Assembly (NCBI GenBank): GCA_035304345.1
Contig: DATGQE010000027.1
Location: 1-64,000 of the forward strand
Source of the DNA: IDS-8 sp035304345
GTDB lineage: Bacteria; Pseudomonadota; Gammaproteobacteria; Steroidobacterales; Woeseiaceae
DNA length: 64,000 nucleotides
Direction of reading: 5' to 3'
Below, piece after piece: positions 1 to 9,412 of this stretch (the stretch's first letter is position 1; each line of letters begins with the position of its first letter). Below the pieces are notes generated by a model. It ran no database searches, was not told the origin of the DNA, and worked only from the letters and a program-made list of their open reading frames with translations. Made by a program: the position numbers and the translations under genes.

Positions 1-1673
1 TAGTTGTACAGCTTCTCTTCGTCTGCCAGGCGCTGATCCAGCGTCGTATTGGAACCCGGCGATCCCAGGAACTGGGTAGTGTTGAACACACCGGGATTGT
101 TGCCGACGGAGTAGACGGCATAGAACTGCACCTCGTCGCTCGCCCTGAACTGGAGGTTCAGGCGGGGGAGGAAGGCGGTCCACGTGCCGTCGACGTCCAG
201 GCCGGTTACGAGGTTCTGGCTGTGGACGTACTCCCTCTGGTACCGGGCTTCGAAAGTGACCGTCGTGTTATCCGTGAGATCGTAGCTGACGGAGCCGAAG
301 ATCGAGCGGTCGTGCGTCAGGTTCTTACTGTTTATCTCGGTGACGCTCGTGTTCACCCGGTATTCACCCAGGATATCCAGGGTGCAGAGCGTCAGGCACA
401 CGTTCTGGCCGTATGACACACCCCTGTTGCGGGTATGGAGCTCTTCGTTGAACAGGCCGATCCAGTAGCGGAAGCGACGATCTTGCGGCGATGAGAACCG
501 CAACTCGGCTGAGTTGTGCTCGAGGTGCCTTACGGTGACTCCGAGACCGGTGGTCGGATTGTCGATATAGGTTACGGAGCTGAGCAGGTTGGTGGCGCTT
601 CCGAGCTGGCCGGGGGTATACCTCTCGAAGAGATATCCACCATTGAAGGTCAGCGAGTATTCCCCGATCGAGTAGTCCACCTGGAAGATCGAGCGAAGGT
701 TGTTGCGACGATGCCTGGGTTCATCTGCCGCCGGGTTGATGCCGGGCGAGGCATTCTTGGGGTCGAACGGTATGGCGGGCATCTCACCCACGTGCCATAA
801 GGCCGTCACCCCGTCACCACGGAGGAAAGGCCGGTAGAGGGGATTGCCTTCGACCCTGAGTGTCGGGTCCAGCCACTGGGAGATCGAGTGGCCGTCCCAG
901 TCCTGCGAGTAGTAGTTGGCCCACTCGATTGCGAGGTTGTCCGTTGCATCGAATATCAGCTTTCCGCCGGCAGCGTGCGTGCGGGTGCTGTTGATCCGCT
1001 CTCCCTGGATTCCAATCCATTCCGGGTCGTAGTTCTGGTACCACCCGTAGATGCCGCCGCGGAGACGCTCGGCCAGGGGACCGCCGACCCACACGAACGC
1101 CTCTCTTTCGTTGTCCGATCCGTAGTTGAGATCGGTGAATCCCTGGAACTCCCGGCCGGGGTCGCGGGTGACGAAGTTTATGGCACCGGCGAACGTGGAG
1201 CGCCCGAACATCGCACTCTGCGGGCCAGGCATGGCCTCGAATCGCTCCAGCGCCTGAAAGGGAATGTTGTTGATCGACCCGGAGAGGTACACCCCGTCCA
1301 GGAATACCGAGGCCCTGGAGTCGCCGGTGTTGCCGCCCGAGATACCTCGCATCTGGATACGGGACCCGCCGCGGCCCGGGCTGATCTCCTGGTAGTTCAG
1401 GCTGGGCGTGAGGATGGTCATGTCGAACATCGTCTTGGGTGCGATGGTCCCAAGATCCTGGCTCGAGAAGGCGGTCACGGTCAGCGGCACATCCTGCAGC
1501 GTTTCCTCCCGCTTGCGCGCCGTAACCACAATCTGATCGATTCCACCTGAGCCGTCGATCCCATCCGAATCAGCGGCAGCGTGGGCGGACGAGAATGACG
1601 CGGAGCCGACGAGCAGGCCCACAGCCGGCACGATGGCGCTCAGGACAGAAGCTGAAGCGAAGATACGGCCCAT
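1..1673 (-). CDS. TonB-dependent outer-membrane receptor (3' part beyond window)
   Basis: Reading leftwards from an ATG at 1673 the frame stays open to the window edge (about 557 residues seen). The protein begins with a Sec signal peptide ending near SSAHAAA, followed by the TonB-box/plug entry IDQIVVTARKREETLQDVP, a plug domain (FLDGVYL, MFGRSTFAGAINFVTRDP at about residues 75-190) and the start of the beta barrel. The window edge falls in a KLYNY-type barrel strand common to this family. It should import a large or scarce substrate across the outer membrane using TonB energy. The start is supported by a GGGGGAAAT Shine-Dalgarno just upstream. It lies downstream of, and in the same orientation as, the HMG-CoA-lyase-like gene, so it is the likely uptake step of the catabolic cluster. 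Substrate unknown. Confidence 0.93.
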   Translation of the reverse strand, partial: MGRIFASASVLSAIVPAVGLLVGSASFSSAHAAADSDGIDGSGGIDQIVVTARKREETLQDVPLTVTAFSSQDLGTIAPKTMFDMTILTPSLNYQEISPGRGGSRIQMRGISGGNTGDSRASVFLDGVYLSGSINNIPFQALERFEAMPGPQSAMFGRSTFAGAINFVTRDPGREFQGFTDLNYGSDNEREAFVWVGGPLAERLRGGIYGWYQNYDPEWIGIQGERINSTRTHAAGGKLIFDATDNLAIEWANYYSQDWDGHSISQWLDPTLRVEGNPLYRPFLRGDGVTALWHVGEMPAIPFDPKNASPGINPAADEPRHRRNNLRSIFQVDYSIGEYSLTFNGGYLFERYTPGQLGSATNLLSSVTYIDNPTTGLGVTVRHLEHNSAELRFSSPQDRRFRYWIGLFNEELHTRNRGVSYGQNVCLTLCTLDILGEYRVNTSVTEINSKNLTHDRSIFGSVSYDLTDNTTVTFEARYQREYVHSQNLVTGLDVDGTWTAFLPRLNLQFRASDEVQFYAVYSVGNNPGVFNTTQFLGSPGSNTTLDQRLADEEKLYN

Positions 1674-1722
1674 ATTTCCCCCTTAGTCCACTCGAGGCCC
1701 AGCCCGAGAGACTTATCTTACT

Positions 1723-1750
1723 TGTATAACTTCGTTCGAGATTAGCACAA
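1723..1750 (-). promoter_or_regulatory. Candidate sigma70 promoter of the TonB receptor gene
   Basis: On the minus strand TTGTGC (1750-1745) and TATACA (1728-1723) are separated by 16 bases, which puts transcription start about 40 bases before the receptor ATG. The -10 overlaps TTGTATAACTT (plus strand 1722-1732), a partial match to the TNGTNNNACNA dyad bound by many GntR-family proteins. Repression or activation by the cluster's own GntR/FCD regulator is therefore plausible. The rest of the 1674-1995 gap shows no gene. Confidence 0.4.
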
Positions 1751-1981
1751 ATCTCCGAGGAAGCAAGCGTGACGGCAGGGGAGGAATCGGGGATCTCCGC
1801 AGGTGATACGACCGGGGACTTCTATCTCGAAGCCGGGACCGAGAGGAAAATCAGGGCGCTCGGCCTCCCGCAACGGACTGTTCTTGCGCAGCTTCGCTGG
1901 CAGGCAGCCCCGGAAGAAATGCAGCGCGGGCCTGGCTGTCGCTCGTCGCGGTTCACAATCGAACGCCGACCGGGCATAATC

Positions 1982-1993
1982 GATAACTTAGTT
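1982..1993. promoter_or_regulatory. Candidate operator, dyad AACTNAGTT (copy 1)
   Basis: GATAACTTAGTT lies just past the stop of the lyase gene and about 310 bases before the TonB receptor start. Its exact 12-base reverse complement AACTAAGTTATC occurs at 9855-9866, before the flavoprotein gene. The core AACT-N-AGTT is a dyad. It also sits inside the weaker inverted pair CATAAT...ATTATG. A shared dyad in two upstream regions of one cluster suggests a common regulator, but this is inference. Confidence 0.3.
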
Positions 1994-1995
1994 AA

Positions 1996-2955
1996 TTATG
2001 TCGGCCTCTGGGTAACTTCCATGCCCCATGCACCACCCGTGTGGCCTTTGGGCAAGCCGGCGTCGGGAGTAAACCCGTACAGATTCTCCCCGGGTAATGC
2101 GCTTCTCACGAGCTCCCGGACGGACAGCAGCTTCTGGATGTCGATCCCGGTCTCGAATCCCATCGAGTTCAGCATGAAAACCAGGTCTTCGGTCACGATA
2201 TTGCCACTCGCACCGGGCGCTGCGGGGCAACCTCCGATGCCACCCAGGGAGCTGTCCAGGGTCGTGATTCCCATATCGAGCGCTGCAAGAGCATTGGCCA
2301 ACCCAAGGCCGCGCGTGTTGTGCAGATGGACACCGGTCAAGCGATCCTCGCCTACTTCCTCGCGCACCAGCGCAATGAGGCGTCGCACCTGTGCGGGATT
2401 CGCCGACCCCGTAGTGTCTGACAACCCGACCTCGGCAGCACCCCTGTCAATCGCCTTCCGGGCAAGCTCCAGGACCTTTTCCTCCGGAACATGCCCCTCG
2501 AGGCTGCACCCGAACGCTGTCGCCAGTCCTACTTCAAACTTCGGTCTCTCGTCCGCCGGTATGCCCGCCAGCCAGTCGGAGATTCGCGCAATTTCATCCA
2601 GGACCTGCGCGTGGCTGCGCCTCAGGTTCGCGATACTGTGGGTTTCGCTTGCCGACATGGGCAGGCTCATCTTGTGCACGCCTGCGGCGACCGCATCCTG
2701 CGCGCCGCGGAAGTTCGGCACAAGCGCGGCCACGGTGAGCCCCGGAAGAGAGCGTGCGAATGCTACTATTTCAGCGGTATCAGCAAGTTGTGGCAGCAGT
2801 TTCGCGGGAACGAAGGAACCGACCTCGATTTCGCGAACACCGGCTTCTGCCTCCGCTGCAATCCACTGCTTCTTCGCCTCTGTAGGCATGATCGTCCTGA
2901 TGCTCTGCAGCCCATCGCGCAGGCCGACTTCGCTGACAAGAATCTGTGTGGCCAT
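1996..2955 (-). CDS. HMG-CoA-lyase-type (HMGL) acyl-CoA lyase
   Basis: 319 residues, full length for hydroxymethylglutaryl-CoA lyase. The TIM-barrel catalytic and metal residues are all present: R13-D14 in LRDGLQ, H210 and H212 in HLHNTRG, and the active-site Cys243 in the loop GGIGGCPAAPGASGN. The family cleaves 3-hydroxy-3-methylglutaryl-CoA, or related 3-hydroxyacyl-CoAs, into a short acyl-CoA plus a keto acid in the cytosol. The ATG at 2955 is chosen because GGAG lies 8 bases upstream and homology starts at once; longer in-frame starts exist. It is divergent from the LeuCD-like pair. With a CoA-transferase nearby it is more likely a catabolic lyase for a branched hydroxy-dicarboxyl-CoA than a leucine-pathway enzyme, though true HMG-CoA lyase is not excluded. 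Confidence 0.9.
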   Translation of the reverse strand: MATQILVSEVGLRDGLQSIRTIMPTEAKKQWIAAEAEAGVREIEVGSFVPAKLLPQLADTAEIVAFARSLPGLTVAALVPNFRGAQDAVAAGVHKMSLPMSASETHSIANLRRSHAQVLDEIARISDWLAGIPADERPKFEVGLATAFGCSLEGHVPEEKVLELARKAIDRGAAEVGLSDTTGSANPAQVRRLIALVREEVGEDRLTGVHLHNTRGLGLANALAALDMGITTLDSSLGGIGGCPAAPGASGNIVTEDLVFMLNSMGFETGIDIQKLLSVRELVRSALPGENLYGFTPDAGLPKGHTGGAWGMEVTQRPT

Positions 2956-3022
2956 TGGTTGCTCCATGCGACCGGTTGCCGGTACTGAGTGTCGCAGTGG
3001 CCCGATATAGCTGATCTGTTTC

Positions 3023-4429
3023 ATGAACGCCAGTACCCTCATCGACAAGATCTGGAGCGCCCACCGCGTCGTTTCGTTGGGAGACGACGTCGACCTCCTG
3101 TACATCGATCGCATCTTTCTCCACGAACGCACCGGCAGCATCGCGCTGAGAAGCCTTGCTGACGCCGGACGCCAGGTCAGGAATCCGCGCGCGGTGTTCG
3201 TAACGATCGATCACATCGTCGAGACGACACCCGGACGGAGGCACAGCAGTCGCATGCCCGGCGGGGAGGTATTCATCGAGGCGACGAGGCAGTCCGCACG
3301 AGCGGCCGGTGTCACGTTGTTCGATTCGGATGACCCTCGGCAGGGGATCGTGCACGTGGTCTCGCCTGAGCAGGGTATCGCGCTTCCGGGCGTGACGCTC
3401 GTGTGCCCGGACAGCCATACGAGCACGGTTGGGGGGCTTGGTGCGCTTGCCTGGGGCATCGGGTCGAGCGATGCGGAACACGCCTTGGCGACGCAGACGC
3501 TCGCCATGAAGCGGCCCCCACAAACACGGGTGCGCTTCGATGGTCATTTGGGATCGGGCGCGCGAGCCAAGGACCTGATCCTTTACCTCATTGGGCAGTA
3601 CGGCGCCGCCGGCGGGGCAGGCCACGCAATCGAGTTCGCCGGCAGCGCAATCGAAGCACTCGACGTGGAAGGCCGTTTCACCCTGTGCAACATGGCAGTC
3701 GAGTTCGGCGCATGGACGGGAATAGTCGCCCCGGACGACCGCACGATCGAGTACGTCCAGGGAAGAACGTGGGCACCTGGAGGCGCTCAATGGGATGCAG
3801 CGCTGGCCTATTGGCGCACGTTGCGTTCGGACGAAGAAGCCCGCTTCGAGCGAGAGCTCGCGATCGATGCCCGCGACGTCAAGCCGCAAGTGACCTGGGG
3901 CACCAGCCCGCAGCAGGTGATTGCCATCGGCGACCCTGTACCGCCCGCGCCCGTTGGCGGCGGGCGTGGCCAGGAGGAAGCCGCACGCCGCGCTCTCGAG
4001 TACATGGGTTTGAACCCGGGTGACCGCCTGACGGAATACCCCATCGACGCAGCCTTCATTGGCTCATGCACCAACAGCCGCCTGACTGACCTGCGGGAGG
4101 CGGCTGCGGTTCTGCGTGGCCGGCGGGTCGCAACAGGAGTCAGGGCGCTGTGTGTTCCGGGCTCGACCGTCGTCAAGAAAGCGGCAGAGGAGGAGGGCAT
4201 CGATCGCGTGTTCAAGGATGCCGGCTTTGAGTGGCACGAAGCAGGCTGCTCCATGTGCTTCTACGCCGGGGGCGCGACTTTCCCACCCGGATCCAGGGTC
4301 ATCAGCAGCACCAATCGCCCATTCGAAGGACGCCAGGGCCCGGGAGTACGCACCCACCTCGCCAGCCCCGCCACGGTCGCCGCGTCGGCGATACTGGGAC
4401 GCATAGGCCATGCGGGAGAGCTCTCGTGA
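3023..4429 (+). CDS. Aconitase-superfamily hydro-lyase, large subunit (LeuC-like)
   Basis: 468 residues, the size of 3-isopropylmalate/homoaconitate/dimethylmaleate hydratase large subunits. The three 4Fe-4S cysteines are visible: Cys349 in GSCTNSR, and Cys409 and Cys412 in AGCSMCFYAG. CPDSHTSTVGGLGALAWGIG is the conserved family segment. The enzyme would add or remove water on a di- or tricarboxylic acid in the cytosol together with the small subunit that follows, overlapping it by 4 bases. Genes for leucine biosynthesis (leuA, leuB) are absent and the neighbours are catabolic. A role in substrate breakdown, comparable to dimethylmaleate or methylmalate hydratases, is therefore preferred; LeuC itself remains possible. 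No strong ribosome-binding site is seen before the ATG. Confidence 0.88.
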   Translation: MNASTLIDKIWSAHRVVSLGDDVDLLYIDRIFLHERTGSIALRSLADAGRQVRNPRAVFVTIDHIVETTPGRRHSSRMPGGEVFIEATRQSARAAGVTLFDSDDPRQGIVHVVSPEQGIALPGVTLVCPDSHTSTVGGLGALAWGIGSSDAEHALATQTLAMKRPPQTRVRFDGHLGSGARAKDLILYLIGQYGAAGGAGHAIEFAGSAIEALDVEGRFTLCNMAVEFGAWTGIVAPDDRTIEYVQGRTWAPGGAQWDAALAYWRTLRSDEEARFERELAIDARDVKPQVTWGTSPQQVIAIGDPVPPAPVGGGRGQEEAARRALEYMGLNPGDRLTEYPIDAAFIGSCTNSRLTDLREAAAVLRGRRVATGVRALCVPGSTVVKKAAEEEGIDRVFKDAGFEWHEAGCSMCFYAGGATFPPGSRVISSTNRPFEGRQGPGVRTHLASPATVAASAILGRIGHAGELS

Positions 4430-5043
4430 GGGCGTTTACCCGTATCACCGGGATTGCCGCACCGCTCCTGCGAGCGAACGTGGACACGGATGCGATTATC
4501 CCCAGCCGCGAGATGAAACAGGTTTCCAAGAAGGGGCTCGCCGAGGGGCTTTTTGCGGGATGGCGGTATCGATCGCCGGAAAGCCGGGAGCCGGATCCCG
4601 AGTTCGTCCTCAACCGGCAGCCGTTCGACCGGGCTGTCATCCTGCTGGCGGGCCGAAACTTCGGATGCGGCTCATCGCGCGAGCACGCCGTCTGGGCACT
4701 TCTCGAGTGGGGCATACGCGTGATCATCGCGCCGAGCTTCGGCGCAATATTCCGGGCAAACTGCATACGCAACGGCTTGCTGCCGGTAATCCTCGACGAA
4801 AGCGACGTCGAAGCCCTGACGGAACGAGTGCTGCAAGACCCGGAAGGAACGCCGGTCACCGTAGATCTCGTGAGTTGCCGCGTGTCGGCCCGTGATATTG
4901 AGATTCGGTTCCAGGTACCGCCGCGGGATCGCCAGATGCTCCTCGAGGGCCTCGACCCGGTGGAGGCCACCCTCCGCCACCTCCCGGAGATCGAAGCATT
5001 CGAAGCAGCGGACCGGGGCCTCCGTCCCTGGGTACAGTTGTGA
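4426..5043 (+). CDS. Aconitase-superfamily hydro-lyase, small subunit (LeuD-like)
   Basis: 205 residues from a GTG that overlaps the large-subunit stop as GTGA, with GGGAG just upstream, so the two are translationally coupled. The swivel-domain signatures are present: NVDTDAIIPS near the N-terminus, the GRNFGCGSSREHAVWAL loop that contacts substrate carboxylates, and FGAIFRANCIRNGLLPV. It forms the second half of the hydro-lyase active site. Length is normal for LeuD-type subunits. An in-frame extension upstream exists but overlaps the large subunit and carries no homology. The gene converges on the CoA-transferase with only 26 bases between stops. Confidence 0.88.
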   Translation: MRAFTRITGIAAPLLRANVDTDAIIPSREMKQVSKKGLAEGLFAGWRYRSPESREPDPEFVLNRQPFDRAVILLAGRNFGCGSSREHAVWALLEWGIRVIIAPSFGAIFRANCIRNGLLPVILDESDVEALTERVLQDPEGTPVTVDLVSCRVSARDIEIRFQVPPRDRQMLLEGLDPVEATLRHLPEIEAFEAADRGLRPWVQL

Positions 5044-5069
5044 CGCTCTCTGCCGAAAGGCCTGCCGGC

Positions 5070-6251
5070 TCACGAGCTGCCGGCAAGCCGGGCAATCTCT
5101 GCTCGCGAGTAGCCGAGCTCCGACAGGATCTCCTCCGTGTGCTCGCCGGCGCCGGGCACGTCATGGCGGAGTCCCGGGCGCTGGTCGTCGAACGCAACCG
5201 GCAGCCCGGGCAGCCGTGTCGACCGCCCACGGTTTTCGCCGTCGGTCAGCGTCACCTGGAGCAACCCGCCGCTTGCGGTCAGGTGCGGGTCCTCGAACAT
5301 CTCCTCGGGCCGTTTCACCGGTGCGAATGGCAGGCCCAATCCTTCGAGCTTTTCGACGAGCTCCTGCATGCGGTAGCGGCCGATGGTCTCGCGGATGACC
5401 GGAATGATCCGGTCGCGCTGGCGAACCCGGTCCGAATTGCGCATGAGGCTCTCGTCACTCGCGAAGTCACGGAGCTCGAAGGCTTCGCAGAAGGTGCGCC
5501 ATTGCCCATCCGTGACGACCCCGACGAATATCGACTCCTGCTCGGCGGTCTGGAATATCTCGTAGACAGCCCACGCAGAAACACGGGCAGGCATTGGCGC
5601 CGCCGGCGTGCCGGTCACGGCGAACTGCGCCATGTGCTGCCCCACCAGGAACACGGCGCTCTCGAAGAGTGCAGCGGTAACCTTGCGCCCTCGCCCCGTG
5701 CGCTCGCGCTCGAGTATGGCAGCGAGTACGCCCAGCGCACCGAACATGCCACCCTGCACGTCGATGACGGAGGCCCCGGCGCGCAGCGGCCGCCCCGGCG
5801 GACCCGTCATGTACGCAAGCCCGCTCATCATTTGCGCCACTTCGTCAAGCGCCGTCCGCTGCGCATACGGCCCCTGCAGGAAGCCCTTCTCCGCGCAGTA
5901 GATGAGCCGTGGATTTCGGGCAGAGAGGGCTTCGTAGCCGAAGCCAAGCCTGTCCATCGCCCCGGAGCGGAAGTTCTCGATGAAAACATCCGCCCGGTCG
6001 ATCAGTCGCAGGGCAGCCGCCCTGCCCTCATCGGACTTGAGGTCCAGGCAGATGCTCTTCTTGTTCCGATTGTACATGGGAAAGTAGCCTGCCCCGGAAC
6101 CGCTCAGGAAGCGTGTCTTGTCACCCCCGGGCGGCTCGACCTTGATCACCTCGGCACCGAGGTCCGCAAGAACAAGGCCGCAGGTGGGCCCCATCACCAT
6201 ATGCGTGAACTCGACGACACGAATGGAGGAAAGAGGCAAGTGCTCAGTCAT
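5070..6251 (-). CDS. Family III (CaiB/BaiF) CoA-transferase
   Basis: 393 residues, a normal length for the interlocked-dimer family III CoA-transferases. The N-terminal VVEFTHMVMGPTCGLVLADLGAEVIKVEPP motif region and the NRNKKSICLDLKSDEG segment are typical. Asp164 in SVIDVQGG sits where the catalytic aspartate that forms the acyl-anhydride is found. It would transfer CoA between organic acids in the cytosol. In this cluster it is well placed to activate the hydroxy-acid made by the LeuCD-like hydratase so that the HMGL-type lyase can cleave it. That order is inference; the family also includes racemases and beta-lactam or carnitine transferases. It is divergent from the amidohydrolase gene. 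Confidence 0.9.
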   Translation of the reverse strand: MTEHLPLSSIRVVEFTHMVMGPTCGLVLADLGAEVIKVEPPGGDKTRFLSGSGAGYFPMYNRNKKSICLDLKSDEGRAAALRLIDRADVFIENFRSGAMDRLGFGYEALSARNPRLIYCAEKGFLQGPYAQRTALDEVAQMMSGLAYMTGPPGRPLRAGASVIDVQGGMFGALGVLAAILERERTGRGRKVTAALFESAVFLVGQHMAQFAVTGTPAAPMPARVSAWAVYEIFQTAEQESIFVGVVTDGQWRTFCEAFELRDFASDESLMRNSDRVRQRDRIIPVIRETIGRYRMQELVEKLEGLGLPFAPVKRPEEMFEDPHLTASGGLLQVTLTDGENRGRSTRLPGLPVAFDDQRPGLRHDVPGAGEHTEEILSELGYSRAEIARLAGSS

Positions 6252-6382
6252 TCAGTTGTACCTGTCTCAAGGGTGGTCGGCGCCGTACCAGGACTATCCT
6301 GGCGGATGCCGGCCACAGTCAACAATACGAAGCCGTAGACCAGACGCGTGTGCGACGGCGGATCGAAGTACGAGAGGATGAG

Positions 6383-7852
6383 ATGACAGACAAGAAGTAC
6401 GACACATTGATACGGAACGTGAAGGTCGTCCGGCCGAAAGCGCATGGCGTAGCCGACTCGGACATCGCGATCCTGGACGGACGGTTTGCCGAGATCGGAC
6501 CCGACCTCGATACCGCAAGCGCACGCACCGTAGTCGATGGCAAAGGCTTGCTCGCCTTCCCGGGTGTGGTAGATGCCCACATGCACACGGGAATCTACTC
6601 GCCCCTGGAGGAAGACGCCCTCTCGGAAAGCCGGGCTGCGGCGATGGGCGGCGTAACATCCAGCCTGAACTACATGCGAACCGGCAAGTACTACCTGAAC
6701 AAGGGCGGAAGCTACCTCGACTTCTTTCCCGAGGTACTGTCCCTGTCCGAGGGCCGGTTTCACGTCGACTATGCGTATCACCTTGCACCGATGGACTCGC
6801 GGCACATAGGTGAGATCGGGCGGATCGTTGAAGAACTGGGAGTTACGTCCTTCAAGATCTTCATGTTCTACGGCGGCTATGGCCTGCACGGCCGCTCGTC
6901 CAACCAACAGGACTTCCTGATGATCGGTGAGGACGAGAAGTACGACATGGCTCACTTCGAGTTCGTCATGCGCGGCGTTCGCAAAGCGATGCAGGAGCAT
7001 CCCGGGAAGGCCGACGCAATCTCTCTCAGCATGCACTGCGAAACTGCAGAGATCATGGCCGCTTACACGAAGATCGTCGAGACCGAAGGAAAGCTCAAAG
7101 GCCTCGAGGCGTACAGCGCGTCGCGGCCGCCCCATTCGGAAGGACTGGCGATCTGCATCGCGTCGTATCTCGCTCATGAGACGGAATGCCTCAACATCAA
7201 CCTGCTCCATCTCAGCGGCCGCAAGGCGATGGAGGCCGCGATCACGATGCAATCGGCGTTCCCGCATATCGACTTCCGGCGCGAGGTTACGATCGGACAC
7301 CTCCTGCTCGACGTAAACTCGCCTTGTGGAAGCCTGGCGAAGGTGAATCCTCCGATTCGTCCCCGGGAGGACGTCGAGTACCTTTGGCAGGCGGTGGCCG
7401 AGGGTCAAGTCGACTGGGTTGTCAGCGACCACGCCTGCTGCCGGCATGAGCTCAAGGTCGATCGGACGCATCCGGATGACATCTTCCTTGCGAAATCCGG
7501 GTTCGGTGGCACGGAGTACCTGCTTTCCGGCTTGCTCAGCGAGGGACGGAAGCGCGGGCTGTCCTACAACCGCATGGCAGAGCTGTTGTCGCTCAATCCG
7601 GCCCGTCGTTACGGCCTGTCTAGCAAAGGCGACATCGCTGAAGGCCTGGATGCAGATCTTGTGCTCGTCGATCCCGATGAGAGCTTCGTTGTCGATGCCG
7701 CCGCCTCGGAGTCGGAACAGGGATATACGCCTTTCCAGGGAATGGAGCTGACGGGCCGGGTCAAGAGCACGTGGTTGCGGGGCGAGGAGATCTGGGACGG
7801 TGCCAGGATCATCGGCACACCGCGCGGGCGTTATCTCCACCGCCCGTACTGA
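6383..7852 (+). CDS. Cyclic amidohydrolase (hydantoinase/dihydropyrimidinase family)
   Basis: 489 residues from the ATG at 6383, preceded by GAGAGG; an in-frame ATG at 6350 lacks this. The binuclear metal centre of the family is complete: H66 and H68 in DAHMHTG, carboxylated K158 in SFKIFMFYGG, H218 in SMHCET, H276 in HLSG, and D349 in VSDHACC. Such enzymes hydrolyse ring amide bonds of hydantoins, dihydropyrimidines, cyclic imides or allantoin. No carbamoylase, allantoate hydrolase or pyrimidine gene is nearby, and the neighbours handle dicarboxylic acids. A cyclic imide, lactam or other enamide ring is therefore a reasonable guess for the substrate. The enzyme class is clear; the substrate is not. 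Confidence 0.88.
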   Translation: MTDKKYDTLIRNVKVVRPKAHGVADSDIAILDGRFAEIGPDLDTASARTVVDGKGLLAFPGVVDAHMHTGIYSPLEEDALSESRAAAMGGVTSSLNYMRTGKYYLNKGGSYLDFFPEVLSLSEGRFHVDYAYHLAPMDSRHIGEIGRIVEELGVTSFKIFMFYGGYGLHGRSSNQQDFLMIGEDEKYDMAHFEFVMRGVRKAMQEHPGKADAISLSMHCETAEIMAAYTKIVETEGKLKGLEAYSASRPPHSEGLAICIASYLAHETECLNINLLHLSGRKAMEAAITMQSAFPHIDFRREVTIGHLLLDVNSPCGSLAKVNPPIRPREDVEYLWQAVAEGQVDWVVSDHACCRHELKVDRTHPDDIFLAKSGFGGTEYLLSGLLSEGRKRGLSYNRMAELLSLNPARRYGLSSKGDIAEGLDADLVLVDPDESFVVDAAASESEQGYTPFQGMELTGRVKSTWLRGEEIWDGARIIGTPRGRYLHRPY

Positions 7853-7900
7853 TCGTGTCAGGCAAACGCCGCCATACGGTCGCAGGAGGAGCACGCCTGC

Positions 7901-9412
7901 TCAAGAGAACGATCGGGCCGAGGTCGGCTGCAGCGCGGGCTCTGGCTTCAGGAGGGAAACGGCGACCGAGACTGCGAATGCGATCGGCATCGATACGATT
8001 GTCGGATACTGATACGGGAAGACCGGGTCGGCGTGGCCGAGCACGCCGACCCAGACCGCGGGGCCCAGGATGATGCCCAGGACCGCAGTCAGAAGCCCTG
8101 CGACTCCGCCCGAGATTGCGCCCGCAGTGGTCAACGGCTTCCAGAAAAGTGCAAGCATCAACGACGGGAAGGTTGCACTCGCGGCAATGGCGAACGCCGT
8201 TGCGGCAAGAATGTTGATGTTCTCATTCTGGAAGAGGATGCTCAGGCCAATTCCCGTGGCAGCGAACACGAGAGCAGCGATACGGGAAACACGCAGCTCG
8301 GTCTTCTCCGTTCTGCTCGCTTCCGGTACGAAGGTGGCGTAGAGATCATGTGAGACCGTTGCCGCGGCTGCGATGGTCAAGCCGGACACCACCGCCAGAA
8401 TCGTCGCAAACGCAACCGCGGAAATGATGCCGAGAAATACGTTGCCTCCCAACGCCTGAGCCAGGTACAGCGCAGCCATGTTGTTGCCACCAATCAGCTG
8501 CGCGGGGCCCTCGATGAACTGCGGGTTGTTGCCCAGCACTGCCACGGTGCCGTACCCGATCGGAATCATCATCAGGCAGAACGCACCTATTACCGCCGTC
8601 GCAATCCACGCGGAGTTGCGCGCGTGCCGCACGTCCGGAACGGTGAAGAATCGCATCAGGATGTGAGGGAGACCCGCTGGCCCGCAAATCAAGGTCAATC
8701 CCAATGAGATCGCCGCACCCGGCCCCGTAATGAGGTTGCTTGGACCGAGAATGCGGTCCCCGGTTGGGTGATTGGCAACGGCCTGCGACAGGATGGCGTC
8801 GAGATCGAACGAGAACTCGGCAAGAATCCACACCGACATGGTTGCTCCTGCCAGCACCAGCAGCGTGGCTTTTACGATCTGGACCCATGTGGTCGCTACC
8901 ATGCCACCGAACACGACGTAAACCGCCATGAGGGAGCCAATGATCGTCGTCGAAGCGGTGAAGCTTATGCCAAGCAGGATGTTCATCAGCAGGCCGGCGC
9001 CGACCATCTGCGCGATCATGTAGAACAGCAGAACGAAGAGATTGGCGCTCGCGGCGTAGACGCGAACCGGTCGGTTGCGCAGGCGGGTCGACATCACGTC
9101 CGTGAGTGTGTACCGCCCAAGGCGGCGCAGCCTTTCCGAGAACAGGAACAGAAGTATCGGCCAACCGATGATGCCGCCGAAGTTGTATACGAAGCCATCC
9201 AGCCCGGAGGAGAAGTACAGGCCGGCGACACCAAGAAGCACGGCGGCCGAGATGTAGTCCCCTGCGAGGGCAAGGCCGTTCTGAAACCCGGTGATGGCGT
9301 TGCCCGCAACGTAGTACTCCCCCCGTGTGCCGGTTCGCCGGGCCGCCCAGGCCGTGATGACCAGCGTGACAGCTACGAACAGGAGGAAGGACAACAGCGC
9401 AGCGAGGTTCAT
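7901..9412 (-). CDS. ActP-type sodium:solute (monocarboxylate) symporter
   Basis: 503 residues with about 13 hydrophobic segments of the SSS (LeuT-fold) family. It begins MNLAALLSFLLFVAVTLVIT and contains the ActP-like segments EYYVAGNAITGFQNGLALAGDYISAA and FGGMVATTWVQIVKA. It lies in the inner membrane and would import a short organic acid with a cation. Its start overlaps the end of the upstream DUF485 gene by 4 bases, exactly the yjcH-actP arrangement. It probably carries the cluster substrate or an intermediate across the inner membrane after the TonB receptor. Acetate, pyruvate and glycolate are known for the family; here the substrate is inferred only from context. Confidence 0.9.
   Translation of the reverse strand: MNLAALLSFLLFVAVTLVITAWAARRTGTRGEYYVAGNAITGFQNGLALAGDYISAAVLLGVAGLYFSSGLDGFVYNFGGIIGWPILLFLFSERLRRLGRYTLTDVMSTRLRNRPVRVYAASANLFVLLFYMIAQMVGAGLLMNILLGISFTASTTIIGSLMAVYVVFGGMVATTWVQIVKATLLVLAGATMSVWILAEFSFDLDAILSQAVANHPTGDRILGPSNLITGPGAAISLGLTLICGPAGLPHILMRFFTVPDVRHARNSAWIATAVIGAFCLMMIPIGYGTVAVLGNNPQFIEGPAQLIGGNNMAALYLAQALGGNVFLGIISAVAFATILAVVSGLTIAAAATVSHDLYATFVPEASRTEKTELRVSRIAALVFAATGIGLSILFQNENINILAATAFAIAASATFPSLMLALFWKPLTTAGAISGGVAGLLTAVLGIILGPAVWVGVLGHADPVFPYQYPTIVSMPIAFAVSVAVSLLKPEPALQPTSARSFS

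Noticed and set aside
3023..5043. Plain leucine-biosynthesis leuCD
   Set aside because: leuA and leuB are absent and all close neighbours are catabolic or transport genes; kept only as an alternative because the subunits resemble LeuCD.
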